From WQXF01 sp031553615 (lineage in GTDB: Bacteria; Bacillota; Clostridia; Christensenellales; Aristaeellaceae), in contig JAVBLJ010000006.1 in NCBI GenBank assembly GCA_031553615.1, positions 62,001-126,000 on the forward strand: a DNA stretch of 64,000 nt. Reading direction: 5' to 3'. The notes under the pieces were generated by a model. That model worked only from the letters and a program-made list of their open reading frames with translations. It did not search any database and was not told the origin of the DNA. The position numbers and the translations under genes were made by a program. Positions 34,010 through 40,919 of the stretch are shown here, piece after piece. Within the stretch, counting starts at the first letter, position 1. Every line of letters starts with the position of its first letter.

Positions 34010-35128
34010 TCAATCGATGCGCGCGCCGGTATTGCAATCGAAGAAATTGAAGTGCTTCATGCTGGGCGTGACGATCAGCGGCGCGCCTAGCTTGAACTGG
34101 CGATCCGAGGAAGTGCGCACCACCACGGTGCTGTTCACCCCAAACTGTGCGTGGACATACCGGTCGGCGCCCACCAGCTCCGATAGGTCCACCGTGGCGC
34201 GAAAGGAGGTTTTTCCCATGGGGCCGCCCTCGTCCGCCTCGATTTGGATGTATTCGGGCCGGATGCCGCCGATCAGATCGTAGTGAATCAGGCGCGAAAG
34301 CTGCCCTTGCAGCATTTCTGCGGGCACCTGGATGCGCATGTAGGAATTGGAGAACCACACGCAGCCCTCCATCTCCACGAGGGTGCCCTGCAGGAAGTTC
34401 ATTTGCGGAGAGCCCACGAAGCCCGCCACGTAGCGGTTGGCGGGGGTGTTATAGATGGCTTCGGGGGTGCCGATTTGCTGAATGATGCCGCCGTTCATCA
34501 CCACGATCCGGTCGCCCATGGTCATGGCCTCGATCTGATCGTGGGTGACGTAGATGGTGGTGGCCTTTAGCTCCCGGTGGAGCTTGATGATCTCGGCGCG
34601 CATCTGCACGCGCATCTTGGCGTCCAGGTTCGAAAGGGGCTCGTCCATCAGAAATACCGAAGGATCGCGCACGATGGCGCGGCCCAGGGCGACGCGCTGG
34701 CGCTGACCGCCGGAAACGTCCTTGGGTAGCCGGGTGAGCAGGTGATCTATCTCCAACTGCTTGGCCTTCTGCGCGACGATTTCGTCGATTCGATATTTTT
34801 CCATCTTTCGCAGCCGCAGGCCAAAGGCGATGTTTTCAAACAAGTTCAAATTGGGGTACAGGGCGTAATTCTGAAACACCATGGCGATATTGCGCTTCTT
34901 GGGGGAAAGATTGTTGACCAGCTTGCCGTCGATCCAAATCTCGCCCTTGGTAATGCTCTCCAGGCCAGCCACCATGCGCAGGGTGGTGGTTTTGCCGCAG
35001 CCGGAAGAGCCGACGAACACGATGAATTCGCCGTCCTCGATATCCAGGTTGAAGTTTTGCACGGCGGGCGCCACGTTCTTGGCGTTCGGGTATATCTTCC
35101 AAATGTCTCGCAGAGAAACTTTTACCAT
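34010..35128 (-). CDS. Shared carbohydrate ABC transporter ATPase, UgpC/MsmK/MalK type
   Basis: A 372-residue ATPase. Walker A is GSSGCGKT (40-47), the signature is VSGGQRQRVALGRA, Walker B is VFLMDEPLSNLDAKMR and the H-loop is YVTHDQIEAMT. The C-terminal 130 residues form the OB-fold/TOBE regulatory domain of the MalK group (NRYVAGFVGSPQMNFLQG, IGGIRPEYIQIE). It is the only CUT1-type ATPase in the window although two permease pairs are present, as in Firmicutes where one MsmK-like protein powers several importers. It follows an intercistronic hairpin at 35145-35184. Confidence 0.93.
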   Translation of the reverse strand: MVKVSLRDIWKIYPNAKNVAPAVQNFNLDIEDGEFIVFVGSSGCGKTTTLRMVAGLESITKGEIWIDGKLVNNLSPKKRNIAMVFQNYALYPNLNLFENIAFGLRLRKMEKYRIDEIVAQKAKQLEIDHLLTRLPKDVSGGQRQRVALGRAIVRDPSVFLMDEPLSNLDAKMRVQMRAEIIKLHRELKATTIYVTHDQIEAMTMGDRIVVMNGGIIQQIGTPEAIYNTPANRYVAGFVGSPQMNFLQGTLVEMEGCVWFSNSYMRIQVPAEMLQGQLSRLIHYDLIGGIRPEYIQIEADEGGPMGKTSFRATVDLSELVGADRYVHAQFGVNSTVVVRTSSDRQFKLGAPLIVTPSMKHFNFFDCNTGARID

Positions 35129-35144
35129 AACTCCACCCCATAAA

Positions 35145-35184
35145 GCATTGCGGGAAGCCGACGTTGCTCGACTTCCCGCAATGC
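35145..35184 (-). terminator. Intercistronic hairpin between binding protein and ATPase genes
   Basis: GCATTGCGGGAAG (35145-35157) pairs perfectly with CTTCCCGCAATGC (35172-35184), with a further CG/CG pair inside. On the minus strand it is followed only by TTTATGGGG, so it is probably a partial terminator or a 3' stabiliser that keeps expression of the first gene above that of the ten genes behind it. Confidence 0.75.
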
Positions 35185-35217
35185 ACGTTCGTGACTAGCT
35201 GTTCGTTGAAGTCAATG

Positions 35218-36600
35218 TTAGTTGAAGTCTACCGCGCTGTTGGCGTTGACGTAGTCGTCGTATTCCTTCAGGGCGTCCACCAGCTGCACTTCACCCTTGG
35301 CGACCTTGCGGGTCAGCTCCACCAGGCGGCCGGGATCACAGGGCACCATGGAGGGGCTGGCGGCGGCGGAACGGAAGCCGTCGTACAGCAGCTGCATCGC
35401 GGGGTTGAGCTTGTACTCGGTGGTGAAGGGCGGAATGCCGAAGGTGAAGGTGAACAGGTTCTCATCGTACTTGAAGATGTTGAGGGTTTCGGCTTCGTTG
35501 TTGGGGTTGATGGCGTGCGCGCCTTCGCGGAAGGATTCGCTGGTCAGGGTCTTGAGGAACTGCCAGGCCAAATCCTTGTTCTTGCTGCCCGCGTAGATGG
35601 AGTAGCCGATGACGGAGGTGCCAGCGCCGCGGCCGGCGGGGCCCACGGGGGCATTGTAGAAGGACTGCGGGAAGCGCTGTTCCTTGGTTACGGGATCCAC
35701 CAGCACGGCCCAGCTGGACACGCCGGGGAAGGTGCCCGCCACGCCCTTTTGCCAATCGATATCCCACACGGTGTTGTCCAGGCCCATGGCGTTGCGCTCA
35801 TCCTGGGAGAGGGTGCAGGCGTAGTTGTCGGCCTGAATCTCCAGGTACTTCTCGATGGCGGTAACAGCATTGGGGTCTTCGGCCAGGTTGGACAGGCGCT
35901 TGTCGCCCTCTTCCTTATAACCCTTGACGCCGTAGGCCTGGAAGAACATGTTCAGAATGCGGACGTAGTCCTGCTCATCGATGTTCCGGGCGATGCCCAC
36001 GGTCTTGTTGGTGGGATCGGACTTGTTGGTCAACTGCTTGCACATGGCAATGTAGTCGTCGATGGTCCAATCGTTGGTGGGGTAGGGGGTATTGGTCTTG
36101 TCGAACACGTCCAGGTTGCACAGGATGCCGTAGGGCATCACGTCGAAGGGAATGCCGTACACCTTGCCGTCGACCTTGTGCATGTCCATCAGCTCGGGGA
36201 TGAAGTTGTTGACGAACTCAGCGTCGTTGGCCATGTAATCGTCCAAGGGCTCGCACAGGCCTTGGGCTACTTGCTGGCGCAGAACCACGGGCACGTCGCC
36301 CTCCCAGAAGTACACGTCGGGCGCATCGCCTGCGGCGATGGCGGCCACCAGATCGCCCCAGCCCTTGTTGAGGGTGATGTTCAGCTTCAGGTTGGGAATC
36401 TGCTCCTGAAAATAATCGTAGTAGGGATCGCCGGGCTTGCCGCCCACCAGGCCGTACAGGGAATACCAGCCGGACGCGTCGCCGCGCATCCAAACGTTCA
36501 GCTCGCCGGTGATGTCGGCAGTGGCGGCCATGGCGGGCATGCAGCCGATGACCAGCAGCAGGGCCAGCAGCAGGGAGAAAAGACGGATACCATGTTTCAT
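35218..36600 (-). CDS. Extracellular sugar-binding protein, family 1 (CUT1)
   Basis: A 460-residue receptor and first gene of the long sugar operon. The signal region (about 1-26) has a possible lipobox VIGC with C20, but also a standard AMA-A cleavage site six residues later, so lipidation is uncertain. The mature protein has the family 1 fold: ITGELNVWMRGD, WGDLVAAIAAGDAPDVYFWEGD, KVDGKVYGIPFDVMPYGILCNLDVFD and KDLAWQFLKTLTSESF. I use the ATG at 36600 behind AAGGAGGACC; longer in-frame extensions have no signal peptide. With the 951-residue receptor, this gives two receptors for two permease pairs and one ATPase. Confidence 0.9.
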   Translation of the reverse strand: MKHGIRLFSLLLALLLVIGCMPAMAATADITGELNVWMRGDASGWYSLYGLVGGKPGDPYYDYFQEQIPNLKLNITLNKGWGDLVAAIAAGDAPDVYFWEGDVPVVLRQQVAQGLCEPLDDYMANDAEFVNNFIPELMDMHKVDGKVYGIPFDVMPYGILCNLDVFDKTNTPYPTNDWTIDDYIAMCKQLTNKSDPTNKTVGIARNIDEQDYVRILNMFFQAYGVKGYKEEGDKRLSNLAEDPNAVTAIEKYLEIQADNYACTLSQDERNAMGLDNTVWDIDWQKGVAGTFPGVSSWAVLVDPVTKEQRFPQSFYNAPVGPAGRGAGTSVIGYSIYAGSKNKDLAWQFLKTLTSESFREGAHAINPNNEAETLNIFKYDENLFTFTFGIPPFTTEYKLNPAMQLLYDGFRSAAASPSMVPCDPGRLVELTRKVAKGEVQLVDALKEYDDYVNANSAVDFN

Positions 36601-36641
36601 TCTTAGGTCCTCCTTCAATTTTGTGCTTACATACAGGCATG

Positions 36642-36660
36642 TTAAGTAACTGTTACTTAA
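36642..36660. promoter_or_regulatory. Perfect 19-bp palindrome, candidate operator
   Basis: TTAAGTAAC-T-GTTACTTAA is a perfect inverted repeat with a 1-base centre, in the leader of the minus-strand sugar operon about 50-70 bases after its predicted start. A further AAGTAAC half lies at 36676-36682. Its GTTAC half-site recurs in the palindrome at 36854-36872 within the opposite promoter, so one protein, probably the LacI-type regulator at 39906, may bind both. Confidence 0.6.
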
Positions 36661-36715
36661 TTTAACGAAATGCAAAAGTAACAAGCCAAAGCCTGCATGT
36701 ATTTGTGTTGGTTGA

Positions 36716-36744
36716 ATTGTAGCATACTGCCTATGCGATGTAAA
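36716..36744 (-). promoter_or_regulatory. Promoter of the sugar ABC operon
   Basis: On the minus strand TTTACA (36744-36739), a 17-base spacer and TACAAT (36721-36716), each five of six to consensus. Transcription would begin near 36709, giving a leader of about 110 bases that includes the palindrome at 36642-36660. Confidence 0.7.
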
Positions 36745-36786
36745 GAGGATTCTTGCATACTGCCTACGGCGAATCTGTAAAGAGGA
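36722..36786. repeat. Imperfect direct repeat of about 30 bp overlapping the promoter
   Basis: GCATACTGCCTA followed by a short variable part and TGTAAAGAGGA occurs at 36722-36749 and again at 36755-36786. The first copy contains the spacer and -35 of the minus-strand promoter. The copies are 33 bases apart, close to three helical turns, consistent with cooperative binding of an activator, or with a local duplication. Confidence 0.65.
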
Positions 36787-36847
36787 GATGAAGGAACCGC
36801 AGCGGGCTGGATGCGCCGGAACCCACAAACTTTCCGGCGGAAAGCCG

Positions 36848-36877
36848 TTGACAAAGGTTAACGGGTTACCTTACAAT
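36848..36877 (+). promoter_or_regulatory. Promoter of the GH130 operon with an embedded palindrome
   Basis: TTGACA (36848-36853), an 18-base spacer and TACAAT (36872-36877). The spacer is almost exactly filled by AAGGTTAAC-GG-GTTACCTT (36854-36872), an imperfect inverted repeat, a classical position for a repressor that blocks RNA polymerase. The leader to the ATG at 36934 is about 50 bases. Confidence 0.75.
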
Positions 36878-36933
36878 AAGCAAAACAACTGTACAAAAAA
36901 TTGAACAAAAAATATTATAAGGGGGAAATCCCG

Positions 36934-37887
36934 ATGTATAGCATGGCGCCAACCAATCCGAAGTCCGCGTACGCTGCGTTTCTTGCCAAGGGCTTGCCCA
37001 AGCAGCAGGGCCGGGTGCTGACCTTTTTGGGGGTGGAAGGATACGACGTATACAACCCTTCCGTGCCGTTTTCCTGGCAGGGGAAGCGGGTTATGGCGGG
37101 CCGGGTAGAGCCCCGCGCCAACGCCGATGCCCGGATCATGTTTTTCGAAGAGACGGATGCGGGCTGGCAGCTGATCCCCGATGCGTTCGTGTTTGAAGGC
37201 ATGGAGGACCCCTTCGTTACCCACATCGGCGGGCACACCATTCTAGGTGGTGTCCACGCCATTTGGCGGCCCAATGGCGAGTTGATCACCTATCACACAG
37301 ATTTCTATTGCGTGGACGATCTACGCTGCCCCAAGCACGTGCTGCAAGGCCCCAGCTGCATGAAGGATATTCGCCTTTTGGAGCTGCCAGACGGTCGCGT
37401 TGCGGTGTTTTCCCGGCCCAATGGCGAGGCGGTAAAGGGATTGCCCATCAAGGCCTCCATTGGGATCGCTATCGTGGCAAGCCTCAGCGAGGTGATCCAG
37501 GAGGTGATCGCGAGCGCCCCCATGATCCAATGGGCCTTCGATGCGGAGGCCTGGGGCGGTGCGAACCAATTGGTGAACCTGAAGGGGGGCCTTATCGGCC
37601 TAATTGGCCACATGTCCTGGGGCGAACAGCAGGAGGGCCGGAACATGCTCCACTACTACAGCATGGCCGCCGTGGTGGACCCCGAAAAGCAGACCGTTAC
37701 GCCCTTTGAAGTCATCAGCTCCCGGGAGTGCTTCCCGGCAGGGCCTGCCAAGCGCTCGGACCTGGTGGACGTATGCTTCACCAGCGGTATTGAGCGGTTG
37801 CCAGACGGTACGGCACGGCTCTATTCCGGGCTTAGCGATGCGCAGGTGGGTATGCTGACCATTCCCGATCCGTTTGCCGGGCAATAA
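36934..37887 (+). CDS. DUF1861 family protein, probable five-bladed beta-propeller
   Basis: A 317-residue cytosolic protein. MEDPFVTHIGGHTILGGVHA and WGGANQLVNLKGGLIGLIGHMSW are typical of DUF1861 proteins, which share a propeller-type layout with GH130 and GH43/GH68 enzymes (an ED-P motif like that of GH130 is visible at residues 89-91). Its reaction is unknown to me. It heads the four-gene operon with two GH130-like enzymes and a LacI regulator, so a role in mannoside or related glycoside breakdown is likely. The ATG at 36934 is behind AAGGGGGAAAT. Confidence 0.75.
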   Translation: MYSMAPTNPKSAYAAFLAKGLPKQQGRVLTFLGVEGYDVYNPSVPFSWQGKRVMAGRVEPRANADARIMFFEETDAGWQLIPDAFVFEGMEDPFVTHIGGHTILGGVHAIWRPNGELITYHTDFYCVDDLRCPKHVLQGPSCMKDIRLLELPDGRVAVFSRPNGEAVKGLPIKASIGIAIVASLSEVIQEVIASAPMIQWAFDAEAWGGANQLVNLKGGLIGLIGHMSWGEQQEGRNMLHYYSMAAVVDPEKQTVTPFEVISSRECFPAGPAKRSDLVDVCFTSGIERLPDGTARLYSGLSDAQVGMLTIPDPFAGQ

Positions 37888-37907
37888 ATGCCGAGAGGGG
37901 CTGCAAT

Positions 37908-38855
37908 ATGTTTCCAGAATGGGCCATCGGACCCTTTGAAAAGGCGGCGGAGAACCCGGTGCTCTCGCCTTCCCCGGAAGGCTTTGATTCCTGGGCTGCG
38001 TACAACCCCGCCGTGATCTACGCCCAGGGCGCGTACCATATGTTTTACCGGGCAGAAACCAAGGATGAGCGAGATACGCCCTACTGCGGAACCTCCCGGA
38101 TCGGCTACGCCGTGAGCGAGGATGGTGTGCGCTTTGAGAAGCGCGGCCTCGCGCTGGACGCCACCGAGCCCTATGAGCTGCCCGGCGGCGTGGAAGACCC
38201 GCGCATCGTGCTGGTGGAAGGGGTGTATCACCTGCTATACACCGCCTACAATTACCCGGCGGTCTATCTTTGCAGCGCCATCAGCACCGATCTGCTCCAT
38301 TGGGAAAAGCAAGGCCCCGTGTTTCCGGCGGAAACCGCTGCGGGCAAGCAGAGCAAGTCGGCCTGCGTGGTGGTCAATCCCGGCTTGGAGGCGGTGAAAA
38401 TCGACGGCCTCTACCGCATGTTCACCAACGAGTTCTACGCCGAATCGCCAGATTTCATCTGCTGGACGTGTATTCCCTTCGAGGCCTCGGCCTTCAGCGG
38501 TTGTCTCCACGAGGTGTGCACCGCCATCACCGATTATCGCAACCCGGGGGAGGACCCCATCGTGCTGTTCGTGGCCGGGGATTTGAAGAAGCTTTGCCCC
38601 GAGCGGGATTTGTTTTATGCCGTCACCGAATGCCTGCTGGACAGGCACGATCCCCTGCAGCGCATCGACGCTATGCAAGAACCTGTGATTTGCGCGGAAC
38701 TGCTGTTCGAAAAATCGCTGGAGCGACTGACCGGCGAGGCGGTGAAGGGCACCATCTTCCTGGACAGCGTATTTCGCAAAGATGGGGTCTGGCACGTGTA
38801 TTACGGCGCGTCCGACATGTGCGTGGGCGCAGCCTTTGCCAAGGAGGAGCCGTGA
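37908..38855 (+). CDS. GH130 family glycoside phosphorylase/hydrolase
   Basis: A 315-residue five-bladed propeller protein. Family landmarks are YNPAVIYAQGAYHMFYRAE near residue 30, GGVEDPRIVLVEGVYHLLYTAYN near residue 95, whose Asp is the general acid in GH130 phosphorylases, and the C-terminal DGVWHVYYGASDMCVGAAFA. Characterised members phosphorolyse or hydrolyse beta-mannosides. Whether this one is a phosphorylase depends on phosphate-binding Arg/His residues that I cannot place with confidence. It lies 20 bases after the DUF1861 gene; its stop overlaps the next start (TGATG). Confidence 0.85.
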   Translation: MFPEWAIGPFEKAAENPVLSPSPEGFDSWAAYNPAVIYAQGAYHMFYRAETKDERDTPYCGTSRIGYAVSEDGVRFEKRGLALDATEPYELPGGVEDPRIVLVEGVYHLLYTAYNYPAVYLCSAISTDLLHWEKQGPVFPAETAAGKQSKSACVVVNPGLEAVKIDGLYRMFTNEFYAESPDFICWTCIPFEASAFSGCLHEVCTAITDYRNPGEDPIVLFVAGDLKKLCPERDLFYAVTECLLDRHDPLQRIDAMQEPVICAELLFEKSLERLTGEAVKGTIFLDSVFRKDGVWHVYYGASDMCVGAAFAKEEP

Positions 38856-39916
38856 TGCATATACGGCGGCTCAACGGCGGTCAGCCCCTGATCGCTTCCA
38901 CGGAGAATAGCTGGGAGACTTCCGGCACCTCCAACAGCGGCGCGGTCTGGGTGCCGCCCACCCAGGAAATGCTGGGCATCGTGTCAAAGGCGCTGGGGGT
39001 GGACATCACGCAGGATGCGGCATTTGCCGAGGGCTTGGTCATTTGCCTGTACTCCGCCAACGGAACCATGCCCGGGGACCCGGTGAGCCGCCAGCGGCGT
39101 GGTTTGGCGGTGCTGAGCCCTGCCCTGGAGGTCAAGTATCGCCGTTCCTTGCCGGTGCTTTCGCCGGATGTTTCTGAGGATAGCGTGGATTTGCTGGGCA
39201 TCGAAGATGCCCGTGTGACCTATGCGGACGGGGTTTTCTATCTGTGGTACTGCGGTTACAACGGCGTGGAGGGCTACGCTTGCTGTGCCGCCAGCCGGGA
39301 TTTGCTCCACTGGGAGAAGCAGCTGCCCATGCCCGGCGATATCAACCGCACGGGCAACAAGGATCACGTGATCTTCCCCGAGTCCATCGGCGGAAAATGG
39401 TGGCTGCTTCACCGTCCCTGGGGCCGTCAAGTGCCCAACGCGGACGACTATGCGATCCGTTTGGCCAGCGCGCCCACGCCGCAAGGCCCCTGGACCGACG
39501 AAGGCGAGTTGCTGCGCGGTCTCAAAAAGCCGGAGCACAGTCTGGCGTGGGTGGGTGGCGGTGCGCCGCCTCTGCCCTTAGGCGACGGGCGGTATTTGCT
39601 ATTGTATCATAACGGATGTTTCTTTCACGATGGGTATCGGCAATACGATGCCTGTGCCTGCGTCGTGAATTTTGCCAAGTATACGCCGGGCCAGGTGTCT
39701 AGCATGGTCAGCCACCGCACCGAGCCATTCATGGCGCCGGAGACCGAGGCCGAACGCAACGCAGACCTGCGTATCGACATCATCTTCCCTATGAGCCTGC
39801 ACGAATATCGCGGGGAGCTGTACTTCCTGTATGGGGCGGGCGACAAGGCAACCTGCGGTGCGAAGGTTTCCTTTGCGGAAGCTTTGGCAGAGATGGGATG
39901 GAAGCATGCAGAGTAA
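38855..39916 (+). CDS. Second GH130-like five-bladed propeller protein
   Basis: A 353-residue protein. Propeller signatures are LLGIEDARVTYADGVFYLWYCGYN (the ED-R element corresponds to EDPR of GH130), KDHVIFPESIGGKWWLLHRP and LHEYRGELYFLYGAGDKATCGAKV. It is more distant from standard GH130 than its neighbour and starts with an extra N-terminal segment rich in S/T/N. GGAGGAGCC precedes the ATG. Paired GH130-type proteins in one operon often act in sequence on a mannose-containing oligosaccharide; this is inference. Confidence 0.78.
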   Translation: MHIRRLNGGQPLIASTENSWETSGTSNSGAVWVPPTQEMLGIVSKALGVDITQDAAFAEGLVICLYSANGTMPGDPVSRQRRGLAVLSPALEVKYRRSLPVLSPDVSEDSVDLLGIEDARVTYADGVFYLWYCGYNGVEGYACCAASRDLLHWEKQLPMPGDINRTGNKDHVIFPESIGGKWWLLHRPWGRQVPNADDYAIRLASAPTPQGPWTDEGELLRGLKKPEHSLAWVGGGAPPLPLGDGRYLLLYHNGCFFHDGYRQYDACACVVNFAKYTPGQVSSMVSHRTEPFMAPETEAERNADLRIDIIFPMSLHEYRGELYFLYGAGDKATCGAKVSFAEALAEMGWKHAE

Positions 39917-40919
39917 GCGTATTACCATGCAGCAGATCGGCGATCTGCTGGGCGTGACCAAAGTCTCCGTATCGAAAGCCCTCAACAGGCAGAGCGGCGT
40001 TAGCGAGGAGCTGCGGGCTAAGGTGTTGGCTACGGCCGCAGAGCTGGGCTATGCCCTGCCTGCTGGCGCGGCCACACTGGACTGCCGTGTGGCTTTCGTG
40101 GTGCCCAAGCGATACTTTGTGGAGACCGACAGGTTCTATACCGCCATCTATTATTACATGCAAAAGCTCTGCGCCAACGAGCAGGCCCCCCTTTCCCTGA
40201 CCATCATCAGCCCGTCGGACGAGCGCGAGGTGCAAATCCCCGCCATGTTTTCCCGGGAGCACCTGGACGCCATTTGCGTGGCCGGACAAATGTCCGCGGC
40301 ATTTTTGCAAAAGCTGGGGGATTTGGGCTTGCCTGTCTTGGCCATCGACATCAATAACCCGGCCATAGCTTGTGACTGCGTGGTGGTAGACAATTTCTAC
40401 TACGGTCATCTAGTGACCAAGCACTTGATCGACCAAGGGCACCGGGAGATTGGCTTCGTGGGCAGCGAAGAGCGTAGCGAGAACATACTCGACCGATACT
40501 TCGGCTACAAGAAGGCCCTGATGGAACACGGCATCATTGAACGCCCGGAGTGGTTTTTGACCAACAACGAGCCGGGTTCCGGGGCCTACAGCCTGGATTT
40601 TTCCCTGCCGGAGCAGCTGCCCACCGCTTTCGTGTGTCATTGCGACATGGCGGCGCATTTCCTGATGCAGCGGCTCATGCAGCAGGGCGTCAGCGTGCCC
40701 GAAGAGGTGTCGCTGATCAGCTTTGACAACACCGAGCTGGCCCTGCGCACCACGCCGCCGCTCACCAGCCTGGACATCGATAAGCGTCAGTTTGCCGAAT
40801 CCGCCTTCGCGCAAATAAAGCGCCGGATCGGCGAACCGGAGTTGCCGAGCCAGCGCATTTATCTATCCTGCACCATTGTGGAGCGGGGCACGGTACGGCG
40901 GCTTACACCGCCTCGATAA
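39906..40919 (+). CDS. LacI family transcriptional regulator
   Basis: A 337-residue regulator. The N-terminal helix-turn-helix is ITMQQIGDLLGVTKVSVSKALNRQSGVSEELRAKV with a hinge at about 45-60, followed by a periplasmic-binding-protein-like sensor with VVVDNFYYGHLVTKHLIDQGHREIGFVGS and PEEVSLISFDNTELALRTTPPLTSLDID, the standard LacI C-terminal stretch. It overlaps the GH130-like gene by 11 bases and is thus co-transcribed, which implies autoregulation, probably through the palindromes in the divergent region 36601-36933. Its last 17 bases overlap the end of the convergent glycyl radical enzyme gene. Confidence 0.92.
   Translation: MQSKRITMQQIGDLLGVTKVSVSKALNRQSGVSEELRAKVLATAAELGYALPAGAATLDCRVAFVVPKRYFVETDRFYTAIYYYMQKLCANEQAPLSLTIISPSDEREVQIPAMFSREHLDAICVAGQMSAAFLQKLGDLGLPVLAIDINNPAIACDCVVVDNFYYGHLVTKHLIDQGHREIGFVGSEERSENILDRYFGYKKALMEHGIIERPEWFLTNNEPGSGAYSLDFSLPEQLPTAFVCHCDMAAHFLMQRLMQQGVSVPEEVSLISFDNTELALRTTPPLTSLDIDKRQFAESAFAQIKRRIGEPELPSQRIYLSCTIVERGTVRRLTPPR

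Larger units (their letters stand above)
36601..36933. other. Divergent control region between the sugar operon and the GH130 operon
   Basis: A 333-base gene-free region, clearly AT-richer than the flanks. It holds a minus-strand promoter (36716-36744), a plus-strand promoter (36848-36877), a 19-bp palindrome (36642-36660), an imperfect palindrome inside the plus promoter spacer (36854-36872) and a direct repeat (36722-36786). No small gene is evident. Confidence 0.8.
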
